DNA from: Catonia carolina
Lineage: Eukaryota; Arthropoda; Insecta; Hemiptera; Achilidae
Assembly (NCBI GenBank): GCA_035578175.1
Contig: JAQMRL010000005.1
Location: 57,393,722 to 57,457,721, forward strand
Direction of reading: 5' to 3'
DNA length: 64,000 bases
Below the pieces are notes generated by a model. It did no database searches. It was not told the DNA's origin and was given only the letters and a program-made list of their open reading frames with translations. Of the stretch, positions 12,001 to 27,000 are shown one piece after another (position 1 is the stretch's first letter; each line of letters opens with the position of its first letter). Both the position numbers and the translations under genes were made by a program.

Positions 12001-15000
12001 TATATAACATTAAAAAATTCAAAATACACTAAATGCATACCATTATAGCAATGTAAGGTTAGAAATTATTGAACTATACTTAATATACTAATAATAATTT
12101 CTAATTAATTATAAATTAAAACTTTAAGCGCTACAAAACTATCACATATTGGTTGAGAAAATATTTGCTTTCCTTTATAGATCCAATAAGTCCACCGATG
12201 AAAGATAATTTTTAGAAAACCAGTTTCTACTATTGTACTCTTAATGGCACGGACAATCTAATTTGTTTCAGTATTAAAATGTTTCATTTTCCATTAGAAA
12301 GCTAAAATAAATTACTCCAAGCATTTTAGATGGTTTCTCAAGCTTCTTCTTCCTTTAGACCTTTATCCAAGTACCAGTTTTGAAATTCAATTTCCATTCA
12401 TTCATTTATTGAGAACAAAACTGATTCTCAAATTCTTTTACAAATTTCCCTATCATACAAAATAGCATTTTAGGTTTAGCATCGGACAAGTAAAGCGAAT
12501 ATGATTAGAGCGTGTGTTATTTATTACCAGTTAGTAGTTTAAGTTTCAGGAGTGAGCAATCCTCCGTTATACAAAAATTTCAGTACAACTCTTTGGTTTT
12601 GTAAATTATTATTTAATATTGTAAACTGTCATAGTTTGTTTATAGCTAAGTTTTGTTTAAACTTTAAGTGGGTAATAACATTGCGATGAATCTAGTTTAA
12701 GTAATTTGATTGTAATTTATTAGTAGAGCGGACGCCAAACAAGCTTGCCGGTTTCCTGAAGTGCGCGGAAGGTTTATTTTGGTAATGGCACGCTCAGTTG
12801 CCTCAATGATTGGTGGGGGTCAGTGCTGTATTAGCTGTAATCAGGATCACATAGCTCTCGCAACGTTATATATCAGCTGACCTGAAAACTTAAGTCTGTA
12901 ATGTGGTGTATGTGGTAGGCATTAATTGTTGTATACAATGTTTCAATTAAATATTTTCAATGTTACTAATAGATGATAATTTACATAATTCAGCGCCTGT
13001 AATTTGAAAGGCAGTTTGGCACTAAGGTATGAAATCTACCGACTGAATCCGAACTGTTCGCGCAGCTACATTGGCAAGCTTATTTGGCATCCGCTCTAGT
13101 CTATGCAAAGTTTATACAAAGTTTGTGGAATATCAAGGTTCTTACTCCTCCTGATAGGAGGTTCAATAGGTGGGTTGATGTCACTTTCATGTAATTTTAA
13201 CTCAACGGAAAATTAACCAGAATGATACAGCACAAATGAAAAATTCTACATTATACTTACTCCTCCTGATAGGAGGTTCAATAGGTGGGTTGGTGTCACT
13301 TTCATTGTAATTTTAACTCAACGGAAAATTAACCAGAATGATACAGCACAAATGAAAAATTCTACATTATACTTACTCCTCCTGATAGGAGGTTCAATAG
13401 GTGGGTTGGTGTCACTTTCATGTAATTTTAACTCAACGGAAAATTAACCAGAATGATACAGCACAAATGAAAAATTCTACATTACACTTACACCAATGTT
13501 ATTAGTTGATGGTGATCCAGTGTTATCGTTAGGCCCACAAATAACATTTTGCCGGTTTGAGGTAGCTGAAGGACAAATGACAGGTGAGCCACTGGTTAAA
13601 TTAGATTTGATTGGTATACCAGTTGTGGAAACTTTTGGTTTTGGTAACCGACTGTTAATCAGATTGTTTGATTTTACTACCGATGGAGATGATGATGTTC
13701 GCAGCTGAGGTTGTCTAAAATAAAACAAAACAAAATTATATTTTAATCAGATAGCAGTTGAAAAATGGAAATCTCTTGTGAATATTAACTACTATAGAAT
13801 AATACCAGCAATGATAAAAATTTAACATGTTTTATTTTTGCCCATTGAAGATATTATGACCTAAAAATGGCAATTTTTGGAATTTTTCAAAAATTTCAAA
13901 ACTTTAAGAACTTCTTAAAAAAAGGAATAAAGATATGAATATTGCTGTGTAATTAGAGGTTCTAATACCTGCGAGCTTAAAAAAGTTGTGTCTTGTAATT
14001 CATTCTTTAAGAAATCAGCCCTCAAAAAATGGGGAAAATTACAATATCAGATTGAAAAAGTTTTCTTTAATTTTCATCCTTAAGACTTTTATTTAAATAA
14101 AAAGTGAACATAAATTACAATAAAGTTCTTAGTTTTATTCACACACGTTTAAATGCGAACACATAAAAAATTTGTGGATTGAACAGACAAATAAAAAATA
14201 TCATAAATAAAAGCCCTCAACCTGGTTTAATGCGATCTCATTTTGAAAATATTTTACAATACTGTGAAAATGAGTCATACAAATCAACACAAATAATATA
14301 TAATAAAAAATATTATAGTACCTGGTATTTAAATTTTGCTGTTGCATTCCAATGTTGATGCATGCAGCCAACATGACATCCTCTTCTTCATCTTCCTCCT
14401 CACTGACAGGAGCCAGTATCACTTCTCCTGATTCACCTCCGGTTGAATTTCTCTGTTGTTGTTTACCATCTTTGTCTTTATCACCTTTATCGTTGTTTCT
14501 TTTCACAATATCTTGCTGATTTTGCTACCAGACACAAAATAAAACAAATATAAATTGCAGCATCTATTGTTTAAGTAAAAACCAAAGAAGTTTCAATGTC
14601 TCCATTGTCTCCTCAATGGAGGGGTCTCAAATGCTTTGTCTGTTTGTCAACGTGCAAAAAATACGTTAAGGTGAGACTTCCCAATCCTATTACACCAATC
14701 TCATGGCTTTCTGGGGCATGACCGTTAGCATCCAATGTTCTCCAGGGGAACTAGATCTAACATATGGTGAGAGCAGGAGAGCAGTAGAGTGGTGGTCTCA
14801 TGCGAAGCAAAATCTTCAGGCATCTGGTCAGGATTCCATTTGGATTTGGGGACTGCCACCAGTGGTCAGTAGAATTCTTTGAGGCTCTGCTACCTATGCT
14901 ATATGACAGGATTTGGGAACCGCTTAGCATTCTTACAGGTCTCATTGCCCATGCTTTCTTCTATCTTCTTTTCTTCCCTTGAGGACCTGTATTAGCAGAT

Positions 15001-18000
15001 CCCTCTACTGATGATGCCTATTAGCTTTTTGGGGAAGTTTTTTTAGGCTTACTGTCACCCTCAGAGAGGTACCTCCACAGAGTGCCTGCAGGGCAATTGC
15101 TGTCCCCTTCAACTTTCACAGCAGACGGATGAAGTCTAGATAATGAAGTGTTTGTCTCTTGGGCTAATAAAATTTTAAGAGGGTCTACGGGGTTGCAAGA
15201 GTGGTGACCATAATTTCTATCTCCTCATTGAATAGAAGAAACTAGACTGCTCATCAACAGAAAATGCAATCTTTGTTTTTCCAACCTGCACATGGCACTG
15301 CTACCCCATTCACCACATGTTCTTCATAAAGACAAACATTAAACATTTCTGATTAATGACATTAAGAAAGGGAAGAAAGCAAAACTTGGGAATTAAATAA
15401 ATTGTAGCCAGTAAAGACCGTTTGTTTACCTGATATGATGGTTCATCATCGAATGTCAAAGAACTGAGGCTGGTGCAAGTGGAGAAATGTACCGGAGTAT
15501 TTTCTTCTTTAAATGAAGAGACGGTATCTTCAAAAATGCCGCTGGATACGCAAGCAGTCGTGTTGTCATTGTTGCCAAGGCTATTATTTGCAGAGACTGC
15601 TGATATTGGAGATGTCAACGAACCAATTGGTACTGGATGACGTTTATCAGAGGTGTTGCAAACTAAATATAAAGAAAAATAATTATTATTATTGTAGTGA
15701 TTATTCAACTGCAATACATACACAAAAACCCAAAAAATTGCACTCTCGCTAACAATAACCATCCTTTTTCTGAGCCTATCTCATTTCACCTTTTTAACTA
15801 AAACAAACCCAAATTATGGAGTAATACTAGCACAAAAATCTAAGAGCTGTAAAAGATGATGGAACAGTTGAACACATTATTAGTGAATCATATTAAGGTT
15901 TTATTAAGACTTCTTTTTTAATTCGTAATGTACATATTTTGCAATCTGTTCAATTACAAACAATAAACAAACCCCAAGACCCAATCAGATGAGGATGTTA
16001 TAATATGACATGTGAATGAGTTAGAGTCTTGTACAGACTCATTCCTAAGAGAGTTTGGTTAACTGAACCCCAATCATTAAAGTACACCGGTAACCACTGC
16101 ACATTATTTAAAAGCATTAAAAAGTAAGCACCATTACTAGGATTTAAACCATGGAACCTTCTTCTAAAATCACCTGTTACACAGCTGACTTGCAGCGACT
16201 ATTTTACCATTGGAACAATTTGGTGAGTCATTAACTTAAATAAAACAAAATTTATTATCATATCCAAAATTTAGAATAATATAACGAACTTAACAATAAA
16301 AAAACATTCACATTTGAAGAGTACATACATTTGGGGACAATAATAAATGAGATTACCGATCAAATATCTCAAATAAAATTAATTCATTTGTTTATGTGCT
16401 CCTATAAGATGAGAATAATTCCCAGATCAGATCTTTTAGCGGCAAAACCTCAGTAACCCTTATTTTTGGACTGAAAATTCCAGTGGTCGACAATGTTGGA
16501 AAACAAAGATGGTGGGCTGTTTCTTCCTCTCGCCCCAAAACTCTTGAATCAGTTAAGACTGAATTAACCTACCAGGTATTTTACTTGGCTCATAGATAGA
16601 ACTGAAGTGGGGCCAGGTCGATAAACAAATTAATTACTCGGTTTCCATGAAATAGGTACGTACCATTTGTATCTGATTGAGTACGGAGATTAGGTTCAGT
16701 CGTCTGTTGTTGAAGTGGAACAGATGAATCACCATCATCAATAACAGTTGTAGGAGGTGCAGTGCTGGCAATAGCCACAGGTGGTTTGATGTTCCTTGGA
16801 CTTGGAGGTACAGTCTGAGTAGGTGAATCTGGTAACTCACTAGGCGAAACCATACCGCTTGTTAATCGACTGTATGAAAACAAAACCAAAATTATATTAT
16901 AATATAAAAACTTTTTATAACGACATTGCTTACAACAACGAATCCGTTGTCACAACGAAAAAATTAGCTTCCTTTTGGTTTCCATTGAATTTAATACCAT
17001 ACACAGAAAACTATACCTGCTATAACAACACCAGTTGTAACAACAAAACCAGCAATAACGGCCATTTTTATCTCTAACTGAGTAATTTTTAGTCAACTGT
17101 AGCGATGTTGACATTTTCAAAATATGAAGTGGATTTTTATGACAACATAATGTTCGCAATAAGGTGCCACGTCTTCCCGACAATCTGGTGCCATCTACTG
17201 TATAAATTGGTCTGATTCTCCGAATTTTGTACTGCATTTTTTACTGCATAAACAGCTTATTTTGTTTGCCATAACAAAACTGTTACCATTACACAGTCAG
17301 CAGTTGTAGTATACACAACACGTACATACTGTATTTATACAGTTAGGGTTGTACTTATTACTTTGTTTTTCGTTTTTTAAAATGTCTAAAAGAAAATTTC
17401 TGTCTATAGAAGAAAAATCACACATAATTTACAGGTTACAGTCAGGAGAGAAAAACACTGATATCTGTAAAGAATTATCAGTGAATCACTCAAATGTTTT
17501 AACAATTTGGGAAAATTGGGATAAAAATGAAGAAGCATTTAAGAAAAGCAATTCTTTAAATCTGAAAAAATGCAAATACAGAGTACCCAGCGTATATTTT
17601 AAATATATATTTTTAAATATCTAATCATTAAAATCACTGTATTTTTAAATAAAAAAAAAACAAACATCACATGAAAATAAAAGTTAATTTAATGCTAGTA
17701 CTGTACGAATTCAGTACAGTAATCGAAACTACTATACGTACACAATAGGTACATGTATAAGTATAGGGGCGATACGTATCGTCTTTAACGACTATCCGCT
17801 ATAGCGACCCGTTAAGGTCGTTATAATCAATTTTTACTCCCTTTACGGTCATGAAACTTTAAAAAGAATGTACATGCGTAGACGCGCAGTAGTCCAACTA
17901 TAAGTGATGTCACTGTTACCAGTATGCTGAAAGCAACAAAAAAGGGTGGTGTACTAAACAGGTAGATGTTGATATAAACAAAGCCAGTCATTCTTCAGCA

Positions 18001-21000
18001 ATAATAAATTTTTTTAAGATGAAGCATTGAATGACACACATGAAGCAACCTAGCCTATTACTGTGCGCCAGAAGGAGACATAAATATAAATATGTTGACA
18101 AAATACGACTCATCACTGGCACCTGGCTGTCCGATACTGAACATTTGGTCATGTTAGTCTCATTCTTCCAACCGTATGCTCATGTGGTTTGTTTATGTCA
18201 GTTCCAAAGTTCAACAGGATAATGTACAGGTAAAATAAATATTGTTTATATAATTCTTATTGTGCACAACAGTCGGACATAAAAAAAACTGTTATAATCA
18301 ACTGTTCTTATCAATTTTTACAAAGTAAAACAAAACGAGTTAAGGTTACCACCATAATGAGATGGCGAGCATTATAAGATTAAAAAGCATAAATAGTCTT
18401 GGGTTCAATTCACAGATAGAGTCTGGAAATTATTATATGTTAAGATATTTAGTAGTAAGTAATAAATAAACTGTTTAAACAACTTTAAATAAACTAAAAA
18501 AGAAGTTTTAATGGAATTTTATTGATTGAGATCCACATAATTTTTTTAGGTAATTTTACTCAAAAGAAACCAAACATTATTTTTATTTATATTATGCATT
18601 ACACAGTGAAAAAATTAGCATTATTAATGGAAACTGTCTTCTCCTAATTTTGGAAACTTTTCATTACAAGATTAGTAATCTTTTTCAAAAATAACTTTTT
18701 GTTTTTAAGTGTTTCCATCAAATGCTAATAGAACTGAACTCGCAAACTTAAGTGCTTAATGTTCATTAGGTTTAGAACTTAATGAACTGAATGATACCTT
18801 TGGAATATTTTGAGTACCTGAATTCACTGACAACAGAACTTCTGTCGTCAGGTGGTTCATAACTGCTGAGTGACTCTGGTGAACTGCATCTTGAAAACAT
18901 CAAAGGTGTTTCAAACGTAACCGCTTTACAACCTACAACAATACCCAAATAACAAAATATATATTATTAAAAATACAGTTTTATGACTGCAAATGAACTT
19001 AATGTAATAATAGGATTTCTATTAAACTTAAATGATATCTCAGTTCTTTAAAAGATAATGGAAAGGCTAAATAGTTAGTGAATCATATGGTTTACACATA
19101 AATTTAAGAACAACCAAGTATCACATAGAAAGAGTAAAGAGATGAACATATCTGAGGACAAGAAAGTGAGAATAAGTCAAATATCAAAAGTAAGACCATA
19201 GAGAGGAACCTAGAAAGCAGATTTCTTAAAAATTAAGAATTTATTAGTAACAGGAATGCTAATATAGAAGCCTGAATCAGGTTCGAGAGGTGCTATGGAA
19301 TGTAGCGAGAATCTTTGTAGGCCTGGACTCTTAAGAAATGAGAAATAGAAAAATGCTTCAAATTATGGATGTATTGGCTAGTGTTGAGAATGTCGTGGAT
19401 AGGATAAATGAAGAAGTCTTACATTAAATACACAAAGATCAAGAACTAATTAACGTGATCATCATCCTCTTTATCCCTGTTCCAAGTTTTCTCGAAACTC
19501 CTGAAGTTTCCCTCTCCACATCTCTCAATCACTGAACCATCTCTCCTCCACTGCTATCTTAACATCAGATTTCCTTCACAATCCATCCACTTCACTTTCG
19601 ATCTTTTTCCCACCATCTCCAAAAAAGTATGCATTCTACTTTCCTCTATCCTACTGACATTACCAAACCAACATAGCTCTGTCATTCCAGCTCTCCTTAT
19701 CAGACTGTCCATTTCCAATTTGTTCCCGAATTACATCATTTCTTATTGTATCTCTTCTTGCTTTTCCCAACATATTATCTTTTTGGACTTCATTTCTCCC
19801 ATCTATATTCTACTCCCTGCCTTTGTTCTTACCTGTCCAAATTTATGCTGCAAAAGTCAGCATTGGCATGAAATATGCATTAGACATAATTTCCTAACAA
19901 TATTCAAGAACTTCTTGATCCAAAACAAAGCATCTCACATTTCAGAGAAACAGCTTACTTTTGCACCTTTTTATTTAACTTATTTTCCATCTACAGAAAA
20001 AACAGTCCCCAAATATGAGAATTCCTTAACTTCTTCCAGCACCCTACTATTTACTCTCATTCCATGTCCCTGCCTTCTCACTTCACATTTTGCCTTCAGC
20101 AGCACTTTACTTTATCCTGTGAATTCCAAACCAAACTTAACTCGTTGATCTTCTTCTTCTCTCTCTTGTGTATTTCATTCAAGCTTATAATACACACTTC
20201 CCTCCTTCAGACCAGTCCATTTTGCAAACCACTCTGATCTATCAACTCTTGTTTTCACACAGCTCTTATTTTTCTCACACATACCCTTTATCATCTCTAT
20301 TCCATCTGAATGAAATGTTGCAAGAAGATTTACAAGAGCCAGATGGATGTGGTATTACATACCTCATATTCAACCATAAACATGTTCAATACATTTGCCA
20401 AGAGAGAAGCAAAATCACTCAAGTGTGGACATAGGGAATGAGTGTGACCATAGAATAAATTGAGAGAGAATGAATTAAGGGAATAAGGAATATACTAGTT
20501 TACCTTTGGCTTCTTCCTTTTGATTGGTATTCACATCATGTGTTGTGTTGGAGATAGAAGAAGCAGGAGGACGTTGTAGGTCATCCATTACTTCAGGCAC
20601 TAATGAGTCCATCGATTCCCCAGTCGACTGTAACACAATTTAACAATAATCAAAAGTTGTTTTATTTAATTTTTTTACATTGGACAAAGCAAACGAATAT
20701 TAGAAACCCAGATATAGTTTAGAATTTGCAATAAAATTTCCCGAGGCTATTTATGAGTTTGCTAGTAGGTAAAAAGTTCCTCCGGGTGAATTATACAACC
20801 TGTGCTAAGTGAAAACAGTTGGGGGCTGCTCATTCGGAGACCCACCTTTTAAGTTCTTCCACCCTCTTCATCATTGGGAAATTTTCCTCCTCTGTTGTCG
20901 AGACCATTGACCAATTTTCTTAAAAGGTAATGGAAGGAAGGCAAATTGATAGTATTGGTGGGACGAAAGGTAAACAGTATGATGCCCCTGAATATCAGTG

Positions 21001-24000
21001 AAGGAAGAAAGGGTGTACTCTATTAGGTAGAATACTAAATGAAGATGGTATGTTGGAATTTGAGATCTTCAACTTGAATTAAAAAAAAGAAGAATATCCT
21101 GAATGTTGGAGACGCACATTGAAAGGATGACAGCTCACAAGATACTTCTAAAAGTCCAATAGTATGCTCCTAAGGGGAAGGGATGTATTGGCAGAACTAA
21201 GAAGAGATGGATTTAAGTTTGGTATGGGAATTTAGAACAGGCAAATGCTTAGCCTTGTTTAAAAAAGTAATAAAATTGTCTAGGGTCAGAACAAAATCTT
21301 TCTGTTCCTAGGCACCCACCACTTATCCTCTTTTCCAGAAACCCTATCCCCTGGTCAAAAAAAGTGGTTAATTACCTTAGAGGATGAATTTGAACAAAGC
21401 ATCTTGGTTGTTTTGGTCTAATCTTAATATGACTTCCATGTAGAATTTATTTTCATAAACACATCCTTTATAGGCATTAACTAAAGATCTGAAATCTGGA
21501 GTTTTTGGCAGAAGTTATATTACTAAAAAATTTATTTCACTACTCTTATTTGTGACTGAGTTTTAAAAAATAGTGAGATCTGGTGCCAAGTAATTTTCAT
21601 ATCAAACGATCATCTTTGGTTCATTTATGAGACACTTCATGTCTATTTGAACTGAAAAATTATTTTTAAAAACCGTTTGTTACAAAAGTCAAAGATTTCT
21701 TATGTGGGTACACATTTTGTCCTTAAAGTATCTCTGTGGACTCGGCTCAGGGTACTTTTCTTTTGATGCCACTTCCTACAATATCACATGCACATTTTCC
21801 ATGGCTTGCAGCATGGAAAATCTGTGCTTCTAGTCCAAAATATTTTTAGTGAACACACAGACCAATCAGTATAAACATGTTTTTTGCCTGATCAGTAAAA
21901 ACATGTTTCAGGAAGCCTGAAACACGTATTTTTGGTAAAAAATAGATTTTGAAAAATCACCATGAAAACAACAATTTCTTTCTTATATTTCACATAGGGG
22001 AGGACAAAGTAAAACAAGTGCCCTAATTAGACCATTCAGAGTAAATATGACGTACATACCTTATGTGAATGATTATTAAGTGTGGCAGGTTGATCAGTAT
22101 CAGGAACTCTGAGATCAGACATGGAAGTAGCCGTTGAAAAAGCATATGGCGTACCTTCCGTGCAATACGTTTGTAACTTATCATCCGAATAATAATCTAT
22201 CGGTCCATCTAGATCCGTTTCCGCGTAATGGCCACTGTCACTGATACGTGGCGATGCAACATTATCACTATCATTTAAATCTATATTATCAGGAACATTC
22301 TTGTTATCATTGCTGCCATCTCCCACAGGTAATTGTTGATTACTTTTTACACTGTTCACTTCGACTACAGCGTGTTCACCATCGCAACCACCGCTTGTGT
22401 CCGATTCTCTGTATTTTAAACTATAATCCGTTGGTTGATCTATCTCCACTTCGGCAGAAGCAATCTGTAAACAATTATAGATAAAAACAAACAAAAGAGT
22501 ATCAGTTATCTGAAGTAATAGATAAATATCTAACGCTATTAAAAATAAAACAAACTTTTAAAACGTATTTATTTTCAATTTTCTTTCCAGACTTTCAACA
22601 AAATACTGTTGAGGTTGCCACACTCAAAAGGCATTTTATGATTTTATTTCTGCCAAGTTTTCTCCAATCCACTGTCCTCTTCCCCCAATGCACATGAGGG
22701 ACTTATTGACTTATTTCTGGTGGTCAAAATCATCATAGCATGGAGTCTTAATTACCCGTTCAGAAGACGCACCCTGTTGTCTCAGCTAATGCTCCCAATC
22801 CTTAGGGCAGAGACATGCTTACAAACAGTTTTCTCATCAGACGGGAAATAGAAAATACAATTATAAGTAAAAGGGTGCAGAACGCAAGTGATTTCATCCA
22901 AAGTGTGAGAGGCACAATTTGACATCACGAAGTTCCAATGCATTGTAAAAAAATTATTTATAATGAATACTTTGTACCAATTATAACTCTGCAGCCAAGA
23001 TGAAGTTTAAGAAGAGTGTGGTGGGTGAAGACAAGAAAGTATAGAAATTATGTAATTACAGAATAACTGGAAATCAGTTTGTCATGACAAACTGATGAAA
23101 GGACCTATTGACTTTTTAAATCAGGTGAGAGTCATCTTTTGTGTATTTGGAAGTTTTTATATTATATAATTTTTGTTGATTCATCATCCCTGCTGGTACT
23201 AAGGGTGAAAAATTATTGGAGTTAAATGATAAAACAGAAACTTACATCAGGTTGTTGTCCGTAACGGACGATTAGATTATAATCGTGTGTTTTTGATTCC
23301 ACTTCATGATACTTAAGACTGTAATCAGTTGGCATATCCAATTCTTCTATCGTTAAATTATGGTGTTGATGTACACTATGGTGATGTCTATGATGGTTAT
23401 TATCGCCAGAACCACCAACGTTTGCCGGTGAAATTATTTCCGGTGACAATTTCTGGCGATTCAGTCGACGTTGAAGTTTATGATTCGTGTTGCGCGTTGC
23501 CGGTTTGTTTTCACATCGATCATCGATGACTGTTGTATTATCATCCTTGTATTTAAGACTATAATCAACCGGTTTTTCATCAGCTGCTTGCGATTCTAAT
23601 TCAATCGCTTCATTTTCGGAACTCTCCTTGTTGCATTTACTAAAAATTTAAAAAAATATATCAATAAACGAATACAAACAAAATGTAACATATACCTACA
23701 TTATTCTATTATTATCCTGTATTAACTGACAACTACCTATAATTCCTCTTGTTAACCTAAATTAATAAACAATCTCTGTCTGAATTGATTTTAATGAGCA
23801 AATTTTGAAAAATCATTAACTGACGTTAAACTAAGCTCCATAGAAAAAACCACCTAAAATAAAAGTTATAGGTCGACTAACTTTCTAATTATGCTTTCGC
23901 ACCTAAATACATTAAGGGTGTAATCTTAAAATTCCGTATTTTACCACGAGAGCTAAGTCTCTACGAATTTAACCAGAATGCCACATACCTTATTTTAAAC

Positions 24001-27000
24001 ACAAAAAATGTAGTAAATAAGTTTTAATGAAAATTATATGAGCGATTTTTAATAAAATTGCAAAAAAGTGAAACATCATAAAATAAACAGCAACTTTTGG
24101 TTGACAGATTTTGATGAAAATGTTCATATCAGGTCTTCTTGTAGAATTGTAACTCAAGTTCCAAGTGCCATCCTTAACCCTTCGTTACCGGAAAACCACT
24201 TTTTTCACACCAGACGTTGCCGGCTTCAGACAGTCGTAGCAGATGTATTTATAAAGCTTTCATTGCGTATGATATCTCAAATTACGCGCCTTAAAATGTA
24301 GCTTTATTTTTGATATACAATGCTATGAGAATTACTATTGGTTAGACTTTTGAACAGCTTGTAAAGTTGCCAACTTAACATCTTCACTTCATCGCTACCG
24401 AACTTCGAAATGTATCAATTTTGAGTTGGTAATACGATATCCCTTCTCTAGTTCAGTGTCTTTTCGTAGTAACCAAGGATATAGCTTATAGAAACCAACG
24501 CACACGTGTTTTTAGAGAGAAGATTATGTTCGTCTTTGTCCACCTAATTCATTCTATCCTTTCATTCCCTACTAATACCCCTACACCTTTTTACTACTAC
24601 TATTATTTTACCTGTTACCCTAAACCATTATATGAGTGTAATAACCTTCATTGACAATGGAATGTTGAGGGAGAACGCTAGTATAATAAAACAAGTGCAC
24701 CTTTCGGTAATGTTAGGAAAAATAGTATAAATTTCAAACTACTGTAACTCTCGCTAAATTTTACCCAAAATAGAAATGTGATATATCGTTTTATTCAGGA
24801 AACTGTCTTCTACAAAATGAGGTATGTACAATTTTATGCTAAATTACAATTTCATCAAGTTATAGCGTAAAATATGAACTTTTTGTGCTTTTTCTGTCCC
24901 CGCAAATTTTTCGTGCCGTCTAGTGAATGGAAAGCGAAACCGATTTTCATATTTATATATTCAAAATATCCGTACTTATTATAAAAAGCAGCTGTAATTT
25001 TTTCATAATTTTTTATCAATAATGAAATAAGATAAATGAATTTATTCGGAAGCATGCTTTGATATTTGAACATTCACCGTAGTGGGGAGTCGATAGCACA
25101 GAGACATACCAGAGTTTAAGGGTTAATATCAAGAGTGTTTATTAAAAAGGCAAAACATTTTTTATAAACATGTTAAACTAAAAACTGGAAGTATTGTATG
25201 AATATAAAATAAATAAAAATGTGTCTACTTCAAATTTTGACTTTTTGATTTATATACTATATAGATAATTATATTACATGATGTCGCATACTCATATTAT
25301 GATATCATCATATTTAATTCACTTGTATTCATTTAACTTGTAATAGTGGGCTATTTCAAATAATGACCAATGACTTACTTATTAGCATGTTCATCGTTGT
25401 TAATGGCAGTCTTATTATTCAATGAAAGTCGCTGCATATCATTGACCAAGAACTGTTCTTCACCGACCGTATCAGCATTGTTGACATCAAGATGACTTTC
25501 TTGACTATTATTTTTCTGTCGTTGTTCGATAGCACTATTCTTTCCATCTGATACATTTGGTGTGGTTGTGTTTGTCGATAATGAACTGGCACTGATAGTC
25601 GTTGTGTTGGTATTACCACCACCACCACTATTACTTCGTTTCACCAACTGTGCAGAAAACAACAAAAAGTTTTTTTTAATTTTACAGCATCGATAAAAAT
25701 ATTCTAAAAATTTTTATATCTAAAATGCAGCTAATATTTTTATTAAATCCTGAATAAAAATTATTTCACCTTCATCCACTGAAATCAAGGTCAGGGTTGA
25801 AAAACAGCTGCTAGTTAAAAAATTAAAACTTGCAATGTACTTTGGTTAATTTACATGAATTGGTAAAAATGAAGAAAATATTGGAATATAGAACACTACA
25901 TATGGTTGCAGTATTTTTCCCTTTGTATCATTTTTTTAAATTTCTTTTATTAACAGTAGTAAAAATTTTGAACAACAAAGAAACAAAAACAATTTTTAAA
26001 AAAATGCATAAAGCACAGAATTACATTTTGCAGATAAGAGGGCCTACAGAATAAAAATTTTGAGTAATTTGTAAAACAAATCTTTGAAAAATTGATTAAG
26101 AAGGTCAAAAGTTACAATTTCTGAAAGAAGGTAAAAAAATTCAATACTTTAACAAAGAAATCAAGTTTAATTAAAATTCAAAATCTTCAAAATGACATTG
26201 CTTATTTTTCTATTTATTTACAGACGTAAAGCAATGGTTATTAATAAAATAAACATAAAATTATTTTGTTCAGAATAATTTACAAAAATAAAATTATTTT
26301 TTGCCGTTCGACTCCTCCCTTAACATATGAAAATCTACAGCAAATGAATTTGTGAAAAAATTTAAAAAATCCCAAATTTCTATAATTGTATGCTGATATA
26401 ACAGGCAGGTAGAGTGTTAAATTATTTGCATTTGATCTAACAGTTCTAGGGCAACAAAAAATAGTTCTGTTCTTTTTCACAATGTCACCTAATTATATGA
26501 CAAGCGTTTAAGAACTCAAGAGGTAGAGGTGTAAAAGACACTAGTCAGTGTTATCTCCTCTGAGAGTAATGAATTTCATTATACAGAGGTGAATGAAGTG
26601 AAGACGTCTTTTGCAGGATGGAAAATACTTGCTTTTCAGAGGGCCTGGCATGCTGATAAGCATAACATTCAACTCAATGAGGAAGGCATTGGTAAACCAC
26701 CTCACTTCTTGTTTTACTTAGTAAAGCCTCTAGAAGTTCAAACCAGCCTTTTAGCTGATGACTTAAACAACAACAAAATGAATAAAAGAATGAAAATGAT
26801 TGTGGTGTACCTGTAAAGATCCAGAGCGATGACAGTGTGATCGAGAAGTACGATCAAAAATATTCTCCGAATGTGTGCTTGTTATACTTTCATGGCTATC
26901 CCAGCGTTCAGGCGATTCAATATTTTCACATGTTTCCGATAGCGTAGCATCTAACTCTTGTTCTAAGGCACGTCGTTTACGTACCAGTAATGTTGGCATA

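Larger units (their letters stand above)
11373..13491 (-). other. Apc intron 21
   Basis: 2.1-kb intron. It carries a MITE (12726-13096) and a tandem array of mini-exon units at its 5' end (13146-13491). A dispersed repeat near 11880-12080 (GACCCTTTTTATTGGGAAT) has an inverted partner at 32440-32602. The rest is AT-rich with nothing recognised. Confidence 0.65.
13146..13491 (-). repeat. Tandem triplication of a 115-bp exon-intron unit
   Basis: The unit is a 55-bp exon-like segment plus 60 bp of intron, repeated at 115, 116 and 115 bp spacing (CTTAC anchor at 13141, 13256, 13372 and, at the exon 21 donor, 13487). Copies are almost identical, so the duplication is recent. The 60-bp spacer equals the first 60 bp of intron 21. 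Confidence 0.95.
20628..22059 (-). other. Apc intron 15
   Basis: 1.4 kb with a short LINE tail on the plus strand and a copy of repeat B ending 45 bp from the exon 15 donor. Confidence 0.6.

Noticed and set aside
13261..13491. Array as a CRISPR-like or satellite repeat
   Set aside because: Only three units, with splice signals in each; CRISPR does not occur in insects.
13860..14060. Possible extra Apc exon between exons 20 and 21
   Set aside because: No open frame with splice sites, and the phases of exons 20 and 21 already match.
17349..17624. 91-codon frame as a possible host HTH gene
   Set aside because: The HTH matches Tigger N-termini, there is no continuation, and the flanks look like Tigger termini.
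19720..20434. Plus-strand frames of 142 and 88 codons, hydrophobic
   Set aside because: The first is antisense to LINE RT blocks on the minus strand; hydrophobicity comes from the pyrimidine-rich complement. The second has no support.
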